Source: Pseudomonas sp. ADAK13 (GTDB lineage: Bacteria > Pseudomonadota > Gammaproteobacteria > Pseudomonadales > Pseudomonadaceae). Taken from it: a DNA stretch of 64,000 nucleotides. The notes under the pieces were generated by a model that saw nothing but the letters and a program-made list of their open reading frames with translations, had not been told where the DNA came from and searched no databases. The stretch spans positions 6,882,001 to 6,946,000 of the forward strand of contig NZ_CP052860.1 in assembly GCF_012935715.1 (NCBI RefSeq), written 5' to 3'. Each line of letters opens with the position of its first letter. The stretch's first letter is position 1. The position numbers and the translations under genes are program-made. Below, one piece after another: positions 27,625 to 36,337 of this stretch.

Positions 27625-27803
27625 CGCCCAACCCTTGCACTCGCCACACCGCTCATGCTGTAAGTGCCCAGGCACCCCAACAAGAAATTTTTGCGACTGC
27701 ACCTTGCGTCGTCATAGCTCGAAGATTTTTAACTGCCAGTAGCCCAAAAATTTCTATTGATGAAGTTTTCCGCAGATAGCAAAACAACAATTGGAGGCAA
27801 TTG

Positions 27804-29000
27804 GTGAGCGAACGACTAAAGATTGAGAACCTCTACAAGGTCTTCTCCTCCACGCCCGACAGAGCCATGCAGCTCTTGACCGCCGGGGCCAGCAAAGATC
27901 GGATCCTGGCCGAGACCGCCACCGTGGTCGGCCTCAACAACGTATCGCTGTCGATTCCAAGCGGTGCGATCTACATGATCATGGGCCTCTCGGGCTCGGG
28001 CAAATCCACCCTGGCGCGTTGCATCAACCGCCTCAACGAACCGACCGCGGGCAAGATCCTGCTGGACGGCGAAGACCTGGTGACCCTCGACGAACACCAG
28101 CTGCGGGAAGTGCGCCGCACGCGCATCTCCATGGTGTTCCAGCACTTTGCCCTGCTGCCGAATAAAACCGTGATCGAGAACACCGAGTTCGGCCTCAAGC
28201 TGCGGGGTGTCTCGGCGGCCGAGCGGCGCAAACGCGCCCTGGAAGTGCTGGCCATCGTGGGCCTGGCCAAGTGGGCCGATCACCCTCCCCACGAACTGTC
28301 CGGCGGCATGCGCCAGCGCGTCGGCCTGGCCCGTGCACTGGCCACCGACGCCGACGTGCTGATCATGGACGAAGCCTTCAGCGCCCTCGACCCGCTTATC
28401 CGCACCGAGATGCAGGACGAGTTGCTGCGCCTGCAACGCACCCTGAAAAAAACCATCCTGTTCATCACCCACGACTTCCAGGAAGCCCTGAAGCTGGGCA
28501 CGCGCATCGCGATCATGGCCGACGGCCAAGTGGTGCGCGAGGGCACGCCCCAGGAAATCGTGATGGACCCGGGCAGCGATTACGTCGCGGCGTTCACCCG
28601 GGAGGTGGACCGTTCGCGGTTGTTCGACGCGCGCTCGATCATGGAGCAGGCACACACGCTGCTGGTACAGGGCGACACCCGGGTGGTGGGCAATGACAGC
28701 GCGGCTGCCTTTGTGCTCAACACCAGTGGCAAGGCCGTCGGCGTGCTGGACTCGGCGGCGCTGCTGGCGGTGGGCGGCGGTGCCGATGCGCTGCAACGGT
28801 TGTCGAGCCAGTTTGTGTGCGTGCCGGCCAGCGCCAAACTGGTGGAAGTCGCACGCCTGCTCAAACCGGGTTTGCCGGTGGCGGTGGTGGACGGCGACGG
28901 GCTGTTCGTCGGCACCCTTAACAGCGCGCACATTCTTGATTGCATAGCCAGCGTCCCGGCCCCGCGCCCTGCCGCTGCGGAGGTTGCACAGCATGCTTAG
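27804..29000 (+). CDS. ProV-like ABC transporter ATP-binding protein
   Basis: A 398-residue ATPase of the glycine-betaine/proline (OpuA/ProU) class. Walker A is GLSGSGKST (residues 61-69), the signature is LSGGMRQRVGLARAL, and Walker B is VLIMDEAFSALD. The C-terminal 110 residues form a CBS-like region. I use the GTG at 27804, with GGAGG 8 bp upstream, rather than the adjacent TTG. It is followed by overlapping permease and closely spaced binding-protein genes. The betaine-type importer beside the ring-opening enzymes suggests uptake of a betaine such as trigonelline. Confidence 0.9.
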   Translation: MSERLKIENLYKVFSSTPDRAMQLLTAGASKDRILAETATVVGLNNVSLSIPSGAIYMIMGLSGSGKSTLARCINRLNEPTAGKILLDGEDLVTLDEHQLREVRRTRISMVFQHFALLPNKTVIENTEFGLKLRGVSAAERRKRALEVLAIVGLAKWADHPPHELSGGMRQRVGLARALATDADVLIMDEAFSALDPLIRTEMQDELLRLQRTLKKTILFITHDFQEALKLGTRIAIMADGQVVREGTPQEIVMDPGSDYVAAFTREVDRSRLFDARSIMEQAHTLLVQGDTRVVGNDSAAAFVLNTSGKAVGVLDSAALLAVGGGADALQRLSSQFVCVPASAKLVEVARLLKPGLPVAVVDGDGLFVGTLNSAHILDCIASVPAPRPAAAEVAQHA

Positions 29001-29889
29001 TTCAGAAGACCTCGCGGTTTTACCCGTAGACCAATGGATCAGCCAGGGCGTGGAGTGGCTGGGGATTCATCTGCGCCCGATGTTCCAGGCGATCCGCTGG
29101 CCGGTGGAGCATTTGCTGGGGCTGAGTGACACGGTGATCCATGCGATCCCGTTCCCGATCATGGTGCTGCTGATGTTCCTGATCGCCTATCGCGCCGCGA
29201 GCCTGGGGGTGGCGGTGTTCAGCGCCGTGGCCCTGGTGGTGATCGCAGCGCTGGGGGTGTGGGACGAGGCCATGACCACCTTGTCGCTGATCACCACGGC
29301 GATCGTGATCTGCATGGTGGTGGGCATTCCGGTGGGCATCTGGTGCGCCCGCAGCGAGCGGGTGTGGGGCGTGATGCGGCCGATCCTCGACATCATGCAA
29401 ACCACGCCGACCTTCGTGTACCTGGTGCCGGTGGTGATGCTGTTTGGCGTCGGCACGGTGTCGGGTGAAGTGGCGGTGGTGATCTCCGCCTGCCCACCGC
29501 TGATTCGCTTTACCTACCTGGGCATTCGCATGGTCGACACCGAACTGGTGGAAGCCGGCCACGCCTTTGGTGCGGACAAGCGCCAATTGCTGTGGGAGAT
29601 CCAACTGCCCCTGGCGATCCCGACCATCCTCGGCGGCCTCAACCAGACCGTGCTCACGGCCATGGTGATGTCGGTGGTGGTGGCAATGATCGGCGCCGAA
29701 GGCCTGGGCCTGGTAGTGCTGCAAGGCCTGGGGCGGATGGACGTGGGCCGCGCGGCCGTGGGCGGGATTGCCATCGTGCTGCTGGCGATGATGCTCGACC
29801 GAATCACCCAGAACCTGGCGCAACCGACCGTGCGCAAGCGCAAGTCGCTGTTCAAGCGCCTGCTTAATCCCAACCCGGTAAACGCTTAA
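28993..29889 (+). CDS. ProW-like ABC transporter permease
   Basis: A 298-residue membrane protein with about six to seven hydrophobic segments and the binding-protein-dependent permease signature in EAGHAFGADKRQLLWEIQLPLAIPTI. It would form the channel of the ProV/ProX-type importer. The ATG at 28993 overlaps the ATPase stop by 8 bp and has GGAGG 9 bp upstream; an in-frame TTG at 28984 is less likely. Substrate specificity is set by the binding protein that follows. Confidence 0.9.
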   Translation: MLSSEDLAVLPVDQWISQGVEWLGIHLRPMFQAIRWPVEHLLGLSDTVIHAIPFPIMVLLMFLIAYRAASLGVAVFSAVALVVIAALGVWDEAMTTLSLITTAIVICMVVGIPVGIWCARSERVWGVMRPILDIMQTTPTFVYLVPVVMLFGVGTVSGEVAVVISACPPLIRFTYLGIRMVDTELVEAGHAFGADKRQLLWEIQLPLAIPTILGGLNQTVLTAMVMSVVVAMIGAEGLGLVVLQGLGRMDVGRAAVGGIAIVLLAMMLDRITQNLAQPTVRKRKSLFKRLLNPNPVNA

Positions 29890-29961
29890 AACTACAAGAA
29901 ATCATGAATGCCCGTTGTTGACTGCCAACCCTGACCATAACGAGAAAAAAAAGAGGAAATC

Positions 29962-30987
29962 ATGATGCATCCATTCAAAGCCTTGCTTGGATTTGCAGCA
30001 GTGTTGTACCTGGCAAGTACGCAGGTGTGGGCCGAGGATTTGCCAGGCACCGGCAAGACCATCCGCTTCGTGCAATCGGAAAGCACCGGCGGCAACTACG
30101 TACTGACCAAAATCGCGATCGAGGCCACCAAGCGCCTGGGTTACGCGAGCAAGTTGAGCACCGTGAACACCACGCTGTTCTTCCCCGCCGCCGCCCAGGG
30201 TGACCTGGATTTGTCGATGGACGTGACCTTGCCGATGCTGCAACCCAGCTTTGACAAGGTGAAGGACCGCACCGAGGTGGTGGGCGCAGGCTTCATTACC
30301 GGCGCGGGCTACAACGGCTACATGATCGACAAGAAAACCGCCGACGCGTATGGCATTACCAGCCTGGAACAAATGAAAGACCCGAAAATCGCCGGGCTGT
30401 TTGGCAAGGACGGCAAGGCCAACCTGATCAGCTGTGACCCGGGTTGGGGCTGTGGCGACGTGGTGGATTACCAGCTCGACAAGTTCGGCCTCAAGGACAC
30501 GGTGAACCCGGTGCGCGGCAAGTACGAAGCGCTGATGTTCGAAAACGTCGCTCGTCTGAAACGTGGCGAGCCGGTGTTTTTCTATGCGTGGGCGCCGTCG
30601 TGGATGACCAACACCATGGTGCCGGGCAAGGACGTGGTGTGGCTGCCGACGCCGTTTGATGCATTGCCGGGGAATGTGCCGAGCACCACGTCGGCACTCA
30701 CGCCCGGGGTTGCCGGGTGTGCCGGCGGGGCTGATCCGTGCCGCATGGCCATGGCGGCGTGGAACTGGTACGCGATCGGCAACAAGCAATTCATCGCGGC
30801 GAACCCGGCGATCAAGAAGCTGGTGGAGCAGATGACGTTCTCCCAGGCCACCTGGAGTTACTGGGAAAAAACCATCAGCGCCGACGGCTCCAGCGAACGC
30901 AATATTCGCAAGCTGGCGGAGGACTGGATGAAGGACAACCAGGCGACGTTTGACGGCTGGGTAGCCACCGCAAAAACCGCGAAGTAA
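29962..30987 (+). CDS. ProX-like periplasmic substrate-binding protein
   Basis: A 341-residue binding protein with a cleavable signal peptide (hydrophobic core ALLGFAAVLYLAS, cleavage after VWA near residue 24). It has the OpuAC/ProX fold (TIRFVQSESTGGNYVLTKIAIEATKRLGY). ProX-type proteins bind quaternary ammonium compounds through an aromatic cage, and several Trp/Tyr residues (for example FFYAWAPSWM) are present. It has a pair of Cys in ISCDPGWGCGD and in GCAGGADPC that could form disulfides. An AGAGGA ribosome binding site precedes the ATG. A REP hairpin ends the unit 12 bp after the stop. Confidence 0.9.
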   Translation: MMHPFKALLGFAAVLYLASTQVWAEDLPGTGKTIRFVQSESTGGNYVLTKIAIEATKRLGYASKLSTVNTTLFFPAAAQGDLDLSMDVTLPMLQPSFDKVKDRTEVVGAGFITGAGYNGYMIDKKTADAYGITSLEQMKDPKIAGLFGKDGKANLISCDPGWGCGDVVDYQLDKFGLKDTVNPVRGKYEALMFENVARLKRGEPVFFYAWAPSWMTNTMVPGKDVVWLPTPFDALPGNVPSTTSALTPGVAGCAGGADPCRMAMAAWNWYAIGNKQFIAANPAIKKLVEQMTFSQATWSYWEKTISADGSSERNIRKLAEDWMKDNQATFDGWVATAKTAK

Positions 30988-30998
30988 CACCGATTCAA

Positions 30999-31070
30999 TG
31001 TGGGAGCTGGCTTGCCTGCGATAGCGATGTTGAATTCACCGTCGCCATCGCAGGCGAGCCAGCTCCCACA
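30999..31070. repeat. REP inverted repeat (REPIN)
   Basis: The ends (TGTGGGAGCTGGCTTGCCTG and its near-perfect reverse complement) form a stem of about 22 bp enclosing about 28 nt. It lies 12 bp after the binding-protein stop and may stabilise or end the transporter transcript. Confidence 0.85.
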
Positions 31071-31213
31071 GTTGATTTTCACCCGCCGCAAAAAAAACTG
31101 TTTTGGCGGGAGCAATCAGAAAAAACCCACTGCCCCACCCCCACCAAACCACCAATCCCGACTGCGCCCCTGCCCTAGCATTACTCCCACTCAGACGAAC
31201 CGGAGTGAACCCC

Positions 31214-32701
31214 ATGACCTACAACCACCCGCTGCTGTTCAAGGCCCTGTGCTACGTCGACGGCCATTGGGTCCACAGCGCCAGTGCCAGCACCGTGGCC
31301 GTGCATAACCCGGCGAACCAACAGTTGATCGGCCATGTGCCGATGCTGGAAAAACCCCAGATCATCGCCGCCATCGACGCCGCCCACCGCGCGTTTGCCG
31401 CGTGGCGCGAACAGAGCCTTGATACCCGCGCCACACTCCTGCGGCGCTGGGCAGCACTGATCCTCGAACACCAGGAGGACCTCGCCCGCATCCTCAGCCA
31501 GGAGCAAGGCAAACCGCTTGCCGAAGCCCGCGGCGAAATCGCCTATGCCGCAAGCTTCATCCCGTGGTTCGCCGAAGAAGCCCGGCGCCTCTACGGCCAG
31601 AACATTCCCAGCCATATACCCGGCGCGCACCTGGGCACGGTCAAGGAACCCGTGGGCGTCTGCGCCCTGCTCACGCCGTGGAATTTCCCCTCGGCGATGA
31701 TCACCCGCAAGGCCGCCGCCGCCCTCGCCGCCGGTTGCACGGTGGTGGTCAAGCCGGCCCATGAAACCCCCTACTCGGCCCTGGCCCTGGCGCAACTGGC
31801 CGAGGAAGCCGGCTTCCCGCCGGGGGTGTTCAACGTGGTGCTGGGCGAACCGCAGATGGCCATGCAAACCCTGGTGCAGGACAGCCGCGTGCGCTCGGTG
31901 AGCTTCACCGGCTCGACCCGGGTCAGCAAGCTCGTGCTGCAAGCAGCGGCCCGGGAGGTGAAAAAGGTCGCGCTGGAACTGGGCGGCAATGCGCCGTTCA
32001 TTGTGTGCGCCGACGCCGACCTTGGGCAGGCGGTGAAGGTCGCGGTCGAAGCCAAGTTCCAGACTTCCGGCCAGGATTGCTGCGCCGCCAACCGGATCAT
32101 GGTCGATCGCTCGATCTACCCCGAATTCCTCAGCCGTTTTGCTGCCGCCGTGCGTGAGTTGCGGGTCGGCCCGGCCGTGATCGACGGCCAAGAGCAACGC
32201 GTCGACATCGGCCCCCTGATGCACCAGGCCGCCTTCGACGTCACCGCCGAGCGCGTGGCCGACGCCCTGGAGCTGGGCGCGCAACGCCTGGCAGGCGGCG
32301 AAGCCCACGCCTTGGGCGGGCTGTTTTACCAGCCCACGGTGCTCGCCGACGTGACCCCGCAGATGCGCATCTACCGCGAAGAAAACTTCGCGCCGATTGC
32401 CGGGGTGATGCCGTTCGACTCGATTGAACACGCCATCGAGATGGCCAACGACACCGAATACGGCCTGGCCGCCTACATTTGTTCCAACCGCCTGGACCTG
32501 ATCTACCCGCTGATCCGCCGCCTCGACCACGCCATGATCGCGGTCAACGGGGTGAAATTCACCGGTCATCCGATTCCCTTCGGCGGCATGAAAGCCTCGG
32601 GCCTGGGCCGTGAAGGCGGCGCCGAGGGCTTCGAAGCCTTTGTCGAAACCAAATACTTTTGCCTGCACCACCAAGGCCAATTCCAAGGAGAGCAACCATG
32701 A
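31214..32701 (+). CDS. Succinate-semialdehyde dehydrogenase (GabD-like)
   Basis: A 495-residue aldehyde dehydrogenase of the GabD group. TPWNFPSAMITRK (residues 154-166) binds cofactor, Glu255 lies in ALELGGNAPF, and Cys289 lies in SGQDCCAANR. The ATG at 31214 has CGGAG 8 bp upstream. It overlaps the aminotransferase gene by 4 bp (ATGA), so the two form an operon separate from the transporter, which ends with a REP hairpin. Converting succinate semialdehyde to succinate would be the last step of the proposed betaine ring-opening pathway. It would equally fit GABA- or polyamine-type catabolism with the adjacent transaminase. Confidence 0.85.
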   Translation: MTYNHPLLFKALCYVDGHWVHSASASTVAVHNPANQQLIGHVPMLEKPQIIAAIDAAHRAFAAWREQSLDTRATLLRRWAALILEHQEDLARILSQEQGKPLAEARGEIAYAASFIPWFAEEARRLYGQNIPSHIPGAHLGTVKEPVGVCALLTPWNFPSAMITRKAAAALAAGCTVVVKPAHETPYSALALAQLAEEAGFPPGVFNVVLGEPQMAMQTLVQDSRVRSVSFTGSTRVSKLVLQAAAREVKKVALELGGNAPFIVCADADLGQAVKVAVEAKFQTSGQDCCAANRIMVDRSIYPEFLSRFAAAVRELRVGPAVIDGQEQRVDIGPLMHQAAFDVTAERVADALELGAQRLAGGEAHALGGLFYQPTVLADVTPQMRIYREENFAPIAGVMPFDSIEHAIEMANDTEYGLAAYICSNRLDLIYPLIRRLDHAMIAVNGVKFTGHPIPFGGMKASGLGREGGAEGFEAFVETKYFCLHHQGQFQGEQP

Positions 32702-34083
32702 GCCAAGCACTCGAAAGCCTGTTCGAACAAGACCGCGCGCACTTCATGCACCCGTCCACCCACGCCCATGATCACGCCAGCGGCGCACTCAAGGGCCGCA
32801 TCATCCAGAGCGCCTCGGGCATCCGCATCCGCGACCACGAGGGCCGTGAATTCATCGATGCATTCGCCGGCCTGTACTGCGTGAACATCGGCTATGGCCG
32901 CACCGAAGTCGCCGACGCCATCTACAAGCAAGCCAAGGAACTGGCCTACTACCACACCTACGTCGGCCACTCGACCGAGGCGATCATCGAGCTGTCGAGC
33001 CGCATCATGGACTGGGCGCCCGAGGGCATGAAAAAGGTCTACTACGGCCTGTCCGGCTCCGACGCCAACGAAACCCAGATCAAGCTGGTGCGTTACTACA
33101 ACAACGTGCTGGGCCGCCCGCAGAAGAAGAAAATCATCTCCCGTGATCGCGGTTATCACGGCTCGGGCATCATGACCGGCAGCCTCACGGGTCTCGCGGC
33201 GTTCCACCAGCATTTCGACCTGCCGGAACAAGGCATCCAGCACACCGTTTGCCCCCACTGGTACCGCAAGGCGCCGGCGGGTATGGACGAGGCCGCGTTC
33301 GTGCGTTACTGCGCCGATGAGCTGGAAAAAATGATCCTCGCCGAAGGCCCCGACACCGTCGCTGCCTTCATTGGCGAACCGGTGATGGGCACCGGCGGCA
33401 TCGTGGTGCCGCCGGCCGGTTACTGGGCAGCGATTCAGGCGGTGTTGAACAAGTACGACGTGCTGTTGATCGCCGACGAAGTGGTCTGCGCCTTCGGCCG
33501 CCTGGGCTCGAAAATGGGCAGCCAGCGCTACGGCATGCGCCCGGACCTGATTACTACCGCCAAGGGCCTGACCAGCGCCTATGCGCCGCTGTCGGCGGTG
33601 ATCATCGGTGAGAAGGTGTGGGACGTGATTGAAAAGGCCTCCACTCATGAAGGCGCCATGGGCCACGGCTGGACCTACTCCGGGCACCCGATCTGCGCGG
33701 CCGCGGCATTGGCCAACCTGGATATCCTGGAGCGGGAAAACCTCACCGCCAATGCGGATGAAGTCGGCGGCTACCTGAACCGTCGCCTGCGCGAAACCCT
33801 CGAAGGCCACCCGCTGGTGGGCGAAGTGCGCGGTGACGGCATGCTCGCCGCCGTGGAGTTCATGGCCGACCGGGAGCAGCGCACGCCGTTCGATGCGGCC
33901 TTGAAAGTGGGCCCCAGGGTATCGGCCGCCTGCCTTGAACGCGGCATGATCGCCCGGGCCATGCCCCATGGCGACATCCTCGGCTTTGCACCACCGCTGA
34001 TCCTGACCAAGGCCGAGGCCGACCTGATCGTCGACATCACCAAGGGCGCGATCGACCAGGTGGCCGGCGAAGTGTTGGGCTGA
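32698..34083 (+). CDS. Class III PLP-dependent aminotransferase
   Basis: A 461-residue class III transaminase. GSDANETQIKLVRYYN (residues 120-135) binds the PLP phosphate, LIADEVVCAFGRLG contains the PLP-pyridine Asp260, and the Schiff-base lysine is Lys289 in TTAKGLTSAYAPL. It is close to the omega-amino acid/diamine:pyruvate branch (HAHDHASG...GREFIDAFAGLYCVNIGYGR). The amino donor is unknown. Translational overlap with the succinate-semialdehyde dehydrogenase suggests production of an aldehyde from an omega-amino compound. A long inverted repeat follows it. Confidence 0.85.
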   Translation: MSQALESLFEQDRAHFMHPSTHAHDHASGALKGRIIQSASGIRIRDHEGREFIDAFAGLYCVNIGYGRTEVADAIYKQAKELAYYHTYVGHSTEAIIELSSRIMDWAPEGMKKVYYGLSGSDANETQIKLVRYYNNVLGRPQKKKIISRDRGYHGSGIMTGSLTGLAAFHQHFDLPEQGIQHTVCPHWYRKAPAGMDEAAFVRYCADELEKMILAEGPDTVAAFIGEPVMGTGGIVVPPAGYWAAIQAVLNKYDVLLIADEVVCAFGRLGSKMGSQRYGMRPDLITTAKGLTSAYAPLSAVIIGEKVWDVIEKASTHEGAMGHGWTYSGHPICAAAALANLDILERENLTANADEVGGYLNRRLRETLEGHPLVGEVRGDGMLAAVEFMADREQRTPFDAALKVGPRVSAACLERGMIARAMPHGDILGFAPPLILTKAEADLIVDITKGAIDQVAGEVLG

Positions 34084-34094
34084 TGAGGTAGCCT

Positions 34095-34202
34095 GTGGGA
34101 GCTGTCGAGCTTTAGCGAGGCTGCGATAGCGGTGGGTCAGGCAACATCAATGTTTGCCGTCCCGACGCCATCGCAGCCTCGCTAAAGCTCGACAGCTCCC
34201 AC
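34095..34202. repeat. Long REP-type inverted repeat with 33-bp perfect arms
   Basis: The arms at 34095-34127 and 34170-34202 (starting GTGGGAGCTGTCGAGC) are perfect reverse complements over 33 bp around a 42-nt centre. It follows the aminotransferase gene and precedes the Lrp-type gene, so it may end the upstream transcript. Confidence 0.9.
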
Positions 34203-34249
34203 CCTTTAGTGGCCTGATATTTACCCGCCCGCTTCAGAGTCTGTTCGCA

Positions 34250-34738
34250 ATGCACAAGCTTGACCGCTACGACCTGAAAATCCTGCGCATCCTCTCCGAG
34301 GACGGGCGCATCACCAAATCAAGCCTGGCCGAGGCCATCAACCTCTCGGTAACGCCCGCCTGGGAGCGCGTGCGCAAGCTGGAAAGCGCCGGCCTGGTCA
34401 AAAGCTATCGCGCCGTGATCGACTGGAACCAGGTGTTCAAGAGCCAGCAACTGCTGGTGGAAATCACCCTCGCCCGGCACACCGCCCAGGACATGCGCCG
34501 CTTCGAACAACGCATGAGCGACGCCCCCGAAGTGGAGTTCTGCTACGCCACCGGCGGCGGCGTGGACTACATCGCGATGATCCGCGCTGCCGACATCGAT
34601 CAGTACCAACGCTTCATCGACCAGCTACTGATGGAAGACCTGGCCATCGAGCGCTACTTCACCTACATCGTCACCAAAACCATCAAGACCACCGGCGCAT
34701 TGCCGGCCCAGGCGCTGGACGACCCGGCCTCCTCCTGA
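34250..34738 (+). CDS. Lrp/AsnC-family regulator
   Basis: A 162-residue leucine-responsive-type regulator. The N-terminal helix-turn-helix is DLKILRILSEDGRITKSSLAEAINLSVTPAWERVRKLE (residues 8-45). The RAM ligand domain follows (VEITLARHTAQDMRRFEQRM, EFCYATGGGVDYIAMIRAAD). The ATG at 34250 is chosen because the DNA-binding domain starts there; the longer frame begins inside the REP repeat. It probably controls the aminotransferase/semialdehyde dehydrogenase pair immediately upstream. Confidence 0.9.
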   Translation: MHKLDRYDLKILRILSEDGRITKSSLAEAINLSVTPAWERVRKLESAGLVKSYRAVIDWNQVFKSQQLLVEITLARHTAQDMRRFEQRMSDAPEVEFCYATGGGVDYIAMIRAADIDQYQRFIDQLLMEDLAIERYFTYIVTKTIKTTGALPAQALDDPASS

Positions 34739-34801
34739 CCCTTGTACAACCCCCGCAATCCCGGCAGGATTGCGCCCGTGACTTTCACGGACGAGCACCT
34801 T

Positions 34802-35359
34802 ATGACCCTGCCTTTTTTCGCCCCTGTTCTCCTCACCACCGAGCGCCTGGGCCTGCGCCCTCCCCATCAGGATGATTGGCGCGCGCTGTTCGCGATCTGG
34901 TCCGACCCCGAGGCCATGCGCTACTTCTCCTTCCCCACCATGACCCGTACCGAGCAGGCCGTCGAACGCTTCGGCCAACTGATGGAAGCGTCGGTTGCCG
35001 GTGAAGACCTGGTGTGCATGGTGGAGTTGCTGGCCACCGGCGAGGTGATCGGCAGCTGCGACCTGTTCAATGTCGACGAGCAATGCCGCCGCGCCGAAAT
35101 CGGCTTCACCCTGAACCGCCAGCACTGGGGCCAGGGCTACATGAGCGAAGCCGCCCACGCCGTGATCGACCACGGCTTCAATACTGCCGGGCTGCGTCGC
35201 CTGGAAGCCGACATCGACCCGCGCAACCTGGGCTCGGCAAAACTGCTTGAGCGCCTGGGGTTTGTTCGCGAAGGCCTATTGCGCGAGCGCTGGGTGGTGG
35301 GCGATGAGGTCTCGGACAGCGCACTGTATGGCCTGCTCAAGCGTGACCGCCCTGCCTGA
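34802..35359 (+). CDS. GNAT-family N-acetyltransferase (RimJ/RimL type)
   Basis: A 185-residue acetyltransferase with the RimJ/RimL architecture: TERLGLRPPHQDDWRALFAIWSDPEAMRYF at the N-terminus and the acetyl-CoA-binding region FTLNRQHWGQGYMSEAAHAVIDHGF. DIDPRNLGSAKLLERLGFVREGLLRE is near the C-terminus. It probably acetylates an amino group of a protein or small molecule; the substrate is not known. The ATG at 34802 is preferred over an upstream in-frame start at 34742. Its 3' end overlaps the convergent EamA gene by 23 bp. Confidence 0.85.
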   Translation: MTLPFFAPVLLTTERLGLRPPHQDDWRALFAIWSDPEAMRYFSFPTMTRTEQAVERFGQLMEASVAGEDLVCMVELLATGEVIGSCDLFNVDEQCRRAEIGFTLNRQHWGQGYMSEAAHAVIDHGFNTAGLRRLEADIDPRNLGSAKLLERLGFVREGLLRERWVVGDEVSDSALYGLLKRDRPA

Positions 35360-36221
35360 CCCACAACGGGCGCCCCTTTCTCAGGCCCACGAACAAGGCC
35401 AGCAGAATCAGGCCCATGGCCTGCCACTGCGAAACCCCGGGGCGCTCGCCCAGAATCAGCATCGAGCTGACGATGCCGAACACCGGGATCAGCAGCGACA
35501 GAGGCGCCACCCGGGACACCGGGTACTCGCGCAGCAGCAAGTTCCAGCCCCAGTAACAGAAGTGCGTCGCGCCATACACCTGGAACGCCAGCGAGAACAC
35601 CGCCACACCGTTCAACTGGGCCGGCAACGCGATAAAGGCTTGCGGGCCGTCCAGCCACACCGTCAACAGCACCAGCGGCAGCGGTGCAAACAGGCTCGCC
35701 CAAACCACGAAGGCAAAGATCTCGCGCACACCGGAAACCTTGATGATGATATTGCCGATGCTCCAGGCCAGCGCGCTGAACAGCACCAAGGCAAACCCCA
35801 GCATCGTGGCCGACCCTTGTACGCCCACCAGCATGCCCAGCAAGCCCATGGCCGCCAGCAGCACGCTGATCAATTGCGGCAGGGAAAGGCTTTCGCGGAA
35901 CAGCAGCACACCCCAGCCCATCGTGAAAAATGCGCTGAACTGAATCAGCAGCGATGCACTGCCGGGCGGCACGCCCATGGCGATCCCGAGGTTGATCAGG
36001 GCCCACATCGCCACCCCGAATATCAAGCCGTAGGCGGCCAGCCACTTCAGCGCAACCTGGGGTCGTTTCACCAGGAACACCCAGGGCAACGCCGCCAGGG
36101 TGAAACGCAGGGCCGTCAGCAACAGCGGGTTGATCTCGGCCAGACCCAGCTTGGTGATGGGGAAGTTGAGCCCCCACACAGCCGTCACCAGGACGGCCAG
36201 TAACAGGTGTTTGTGCTTCAT
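35337..36221 (-). CDS. EamA-family (DMT) transporter
   Basis: A 294-residue membrane protein with ten hydrophobic segments in two EamA repeats (the first starts LLLAVLVTAVWGLNFPITKLGL, the second LVLFSALAWSIGNIIIKVSG). Members export amino acids or other metabolites. The ATG at 36221 begins directly at the first helix; upstream in-frame starts would add a non-hydrophobic tail. It diverges from the AraC-type regulator at 36338, which may control it. Confidence 0.85.
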   Translation of the reverse strand: MKHKHLLLAVLVTAVWGLNFPITKLGLAEINPLLLTALRFTLAALPWVFLVKRPQVALKWLAAYGLIFGVAMWALINLGIAMGVPPGSASLLIQFSAFFTMGWGVLLFRESLSLPQLISVLLAAMGLLGMLVGVQGSATMLGFALVLFSALAWSIGNIIIKVSGVREIFAFVVWASLFAPLPLVLLTVWLDGPQAFIALPAQLNGVAVFSLAFQVYGATHFCYWGWNLLLREYPVSRVAPLSLLIPVFGIVSSMLILGERPGVSQWQAMGLILLALFVGLRKGRPLWVRQGGHA

Positions 36222-36337
36222 GGTGACGGGGTCCGTTTGCTCGGTGGCACGGCGAGGGGCCATGCGTTCGGGCAATTTTTTCGCAAACTGTCATGGCCCG
36301 CCTGCGATTGTGGGTCAACAAAGGCTAGAATCAGGCC

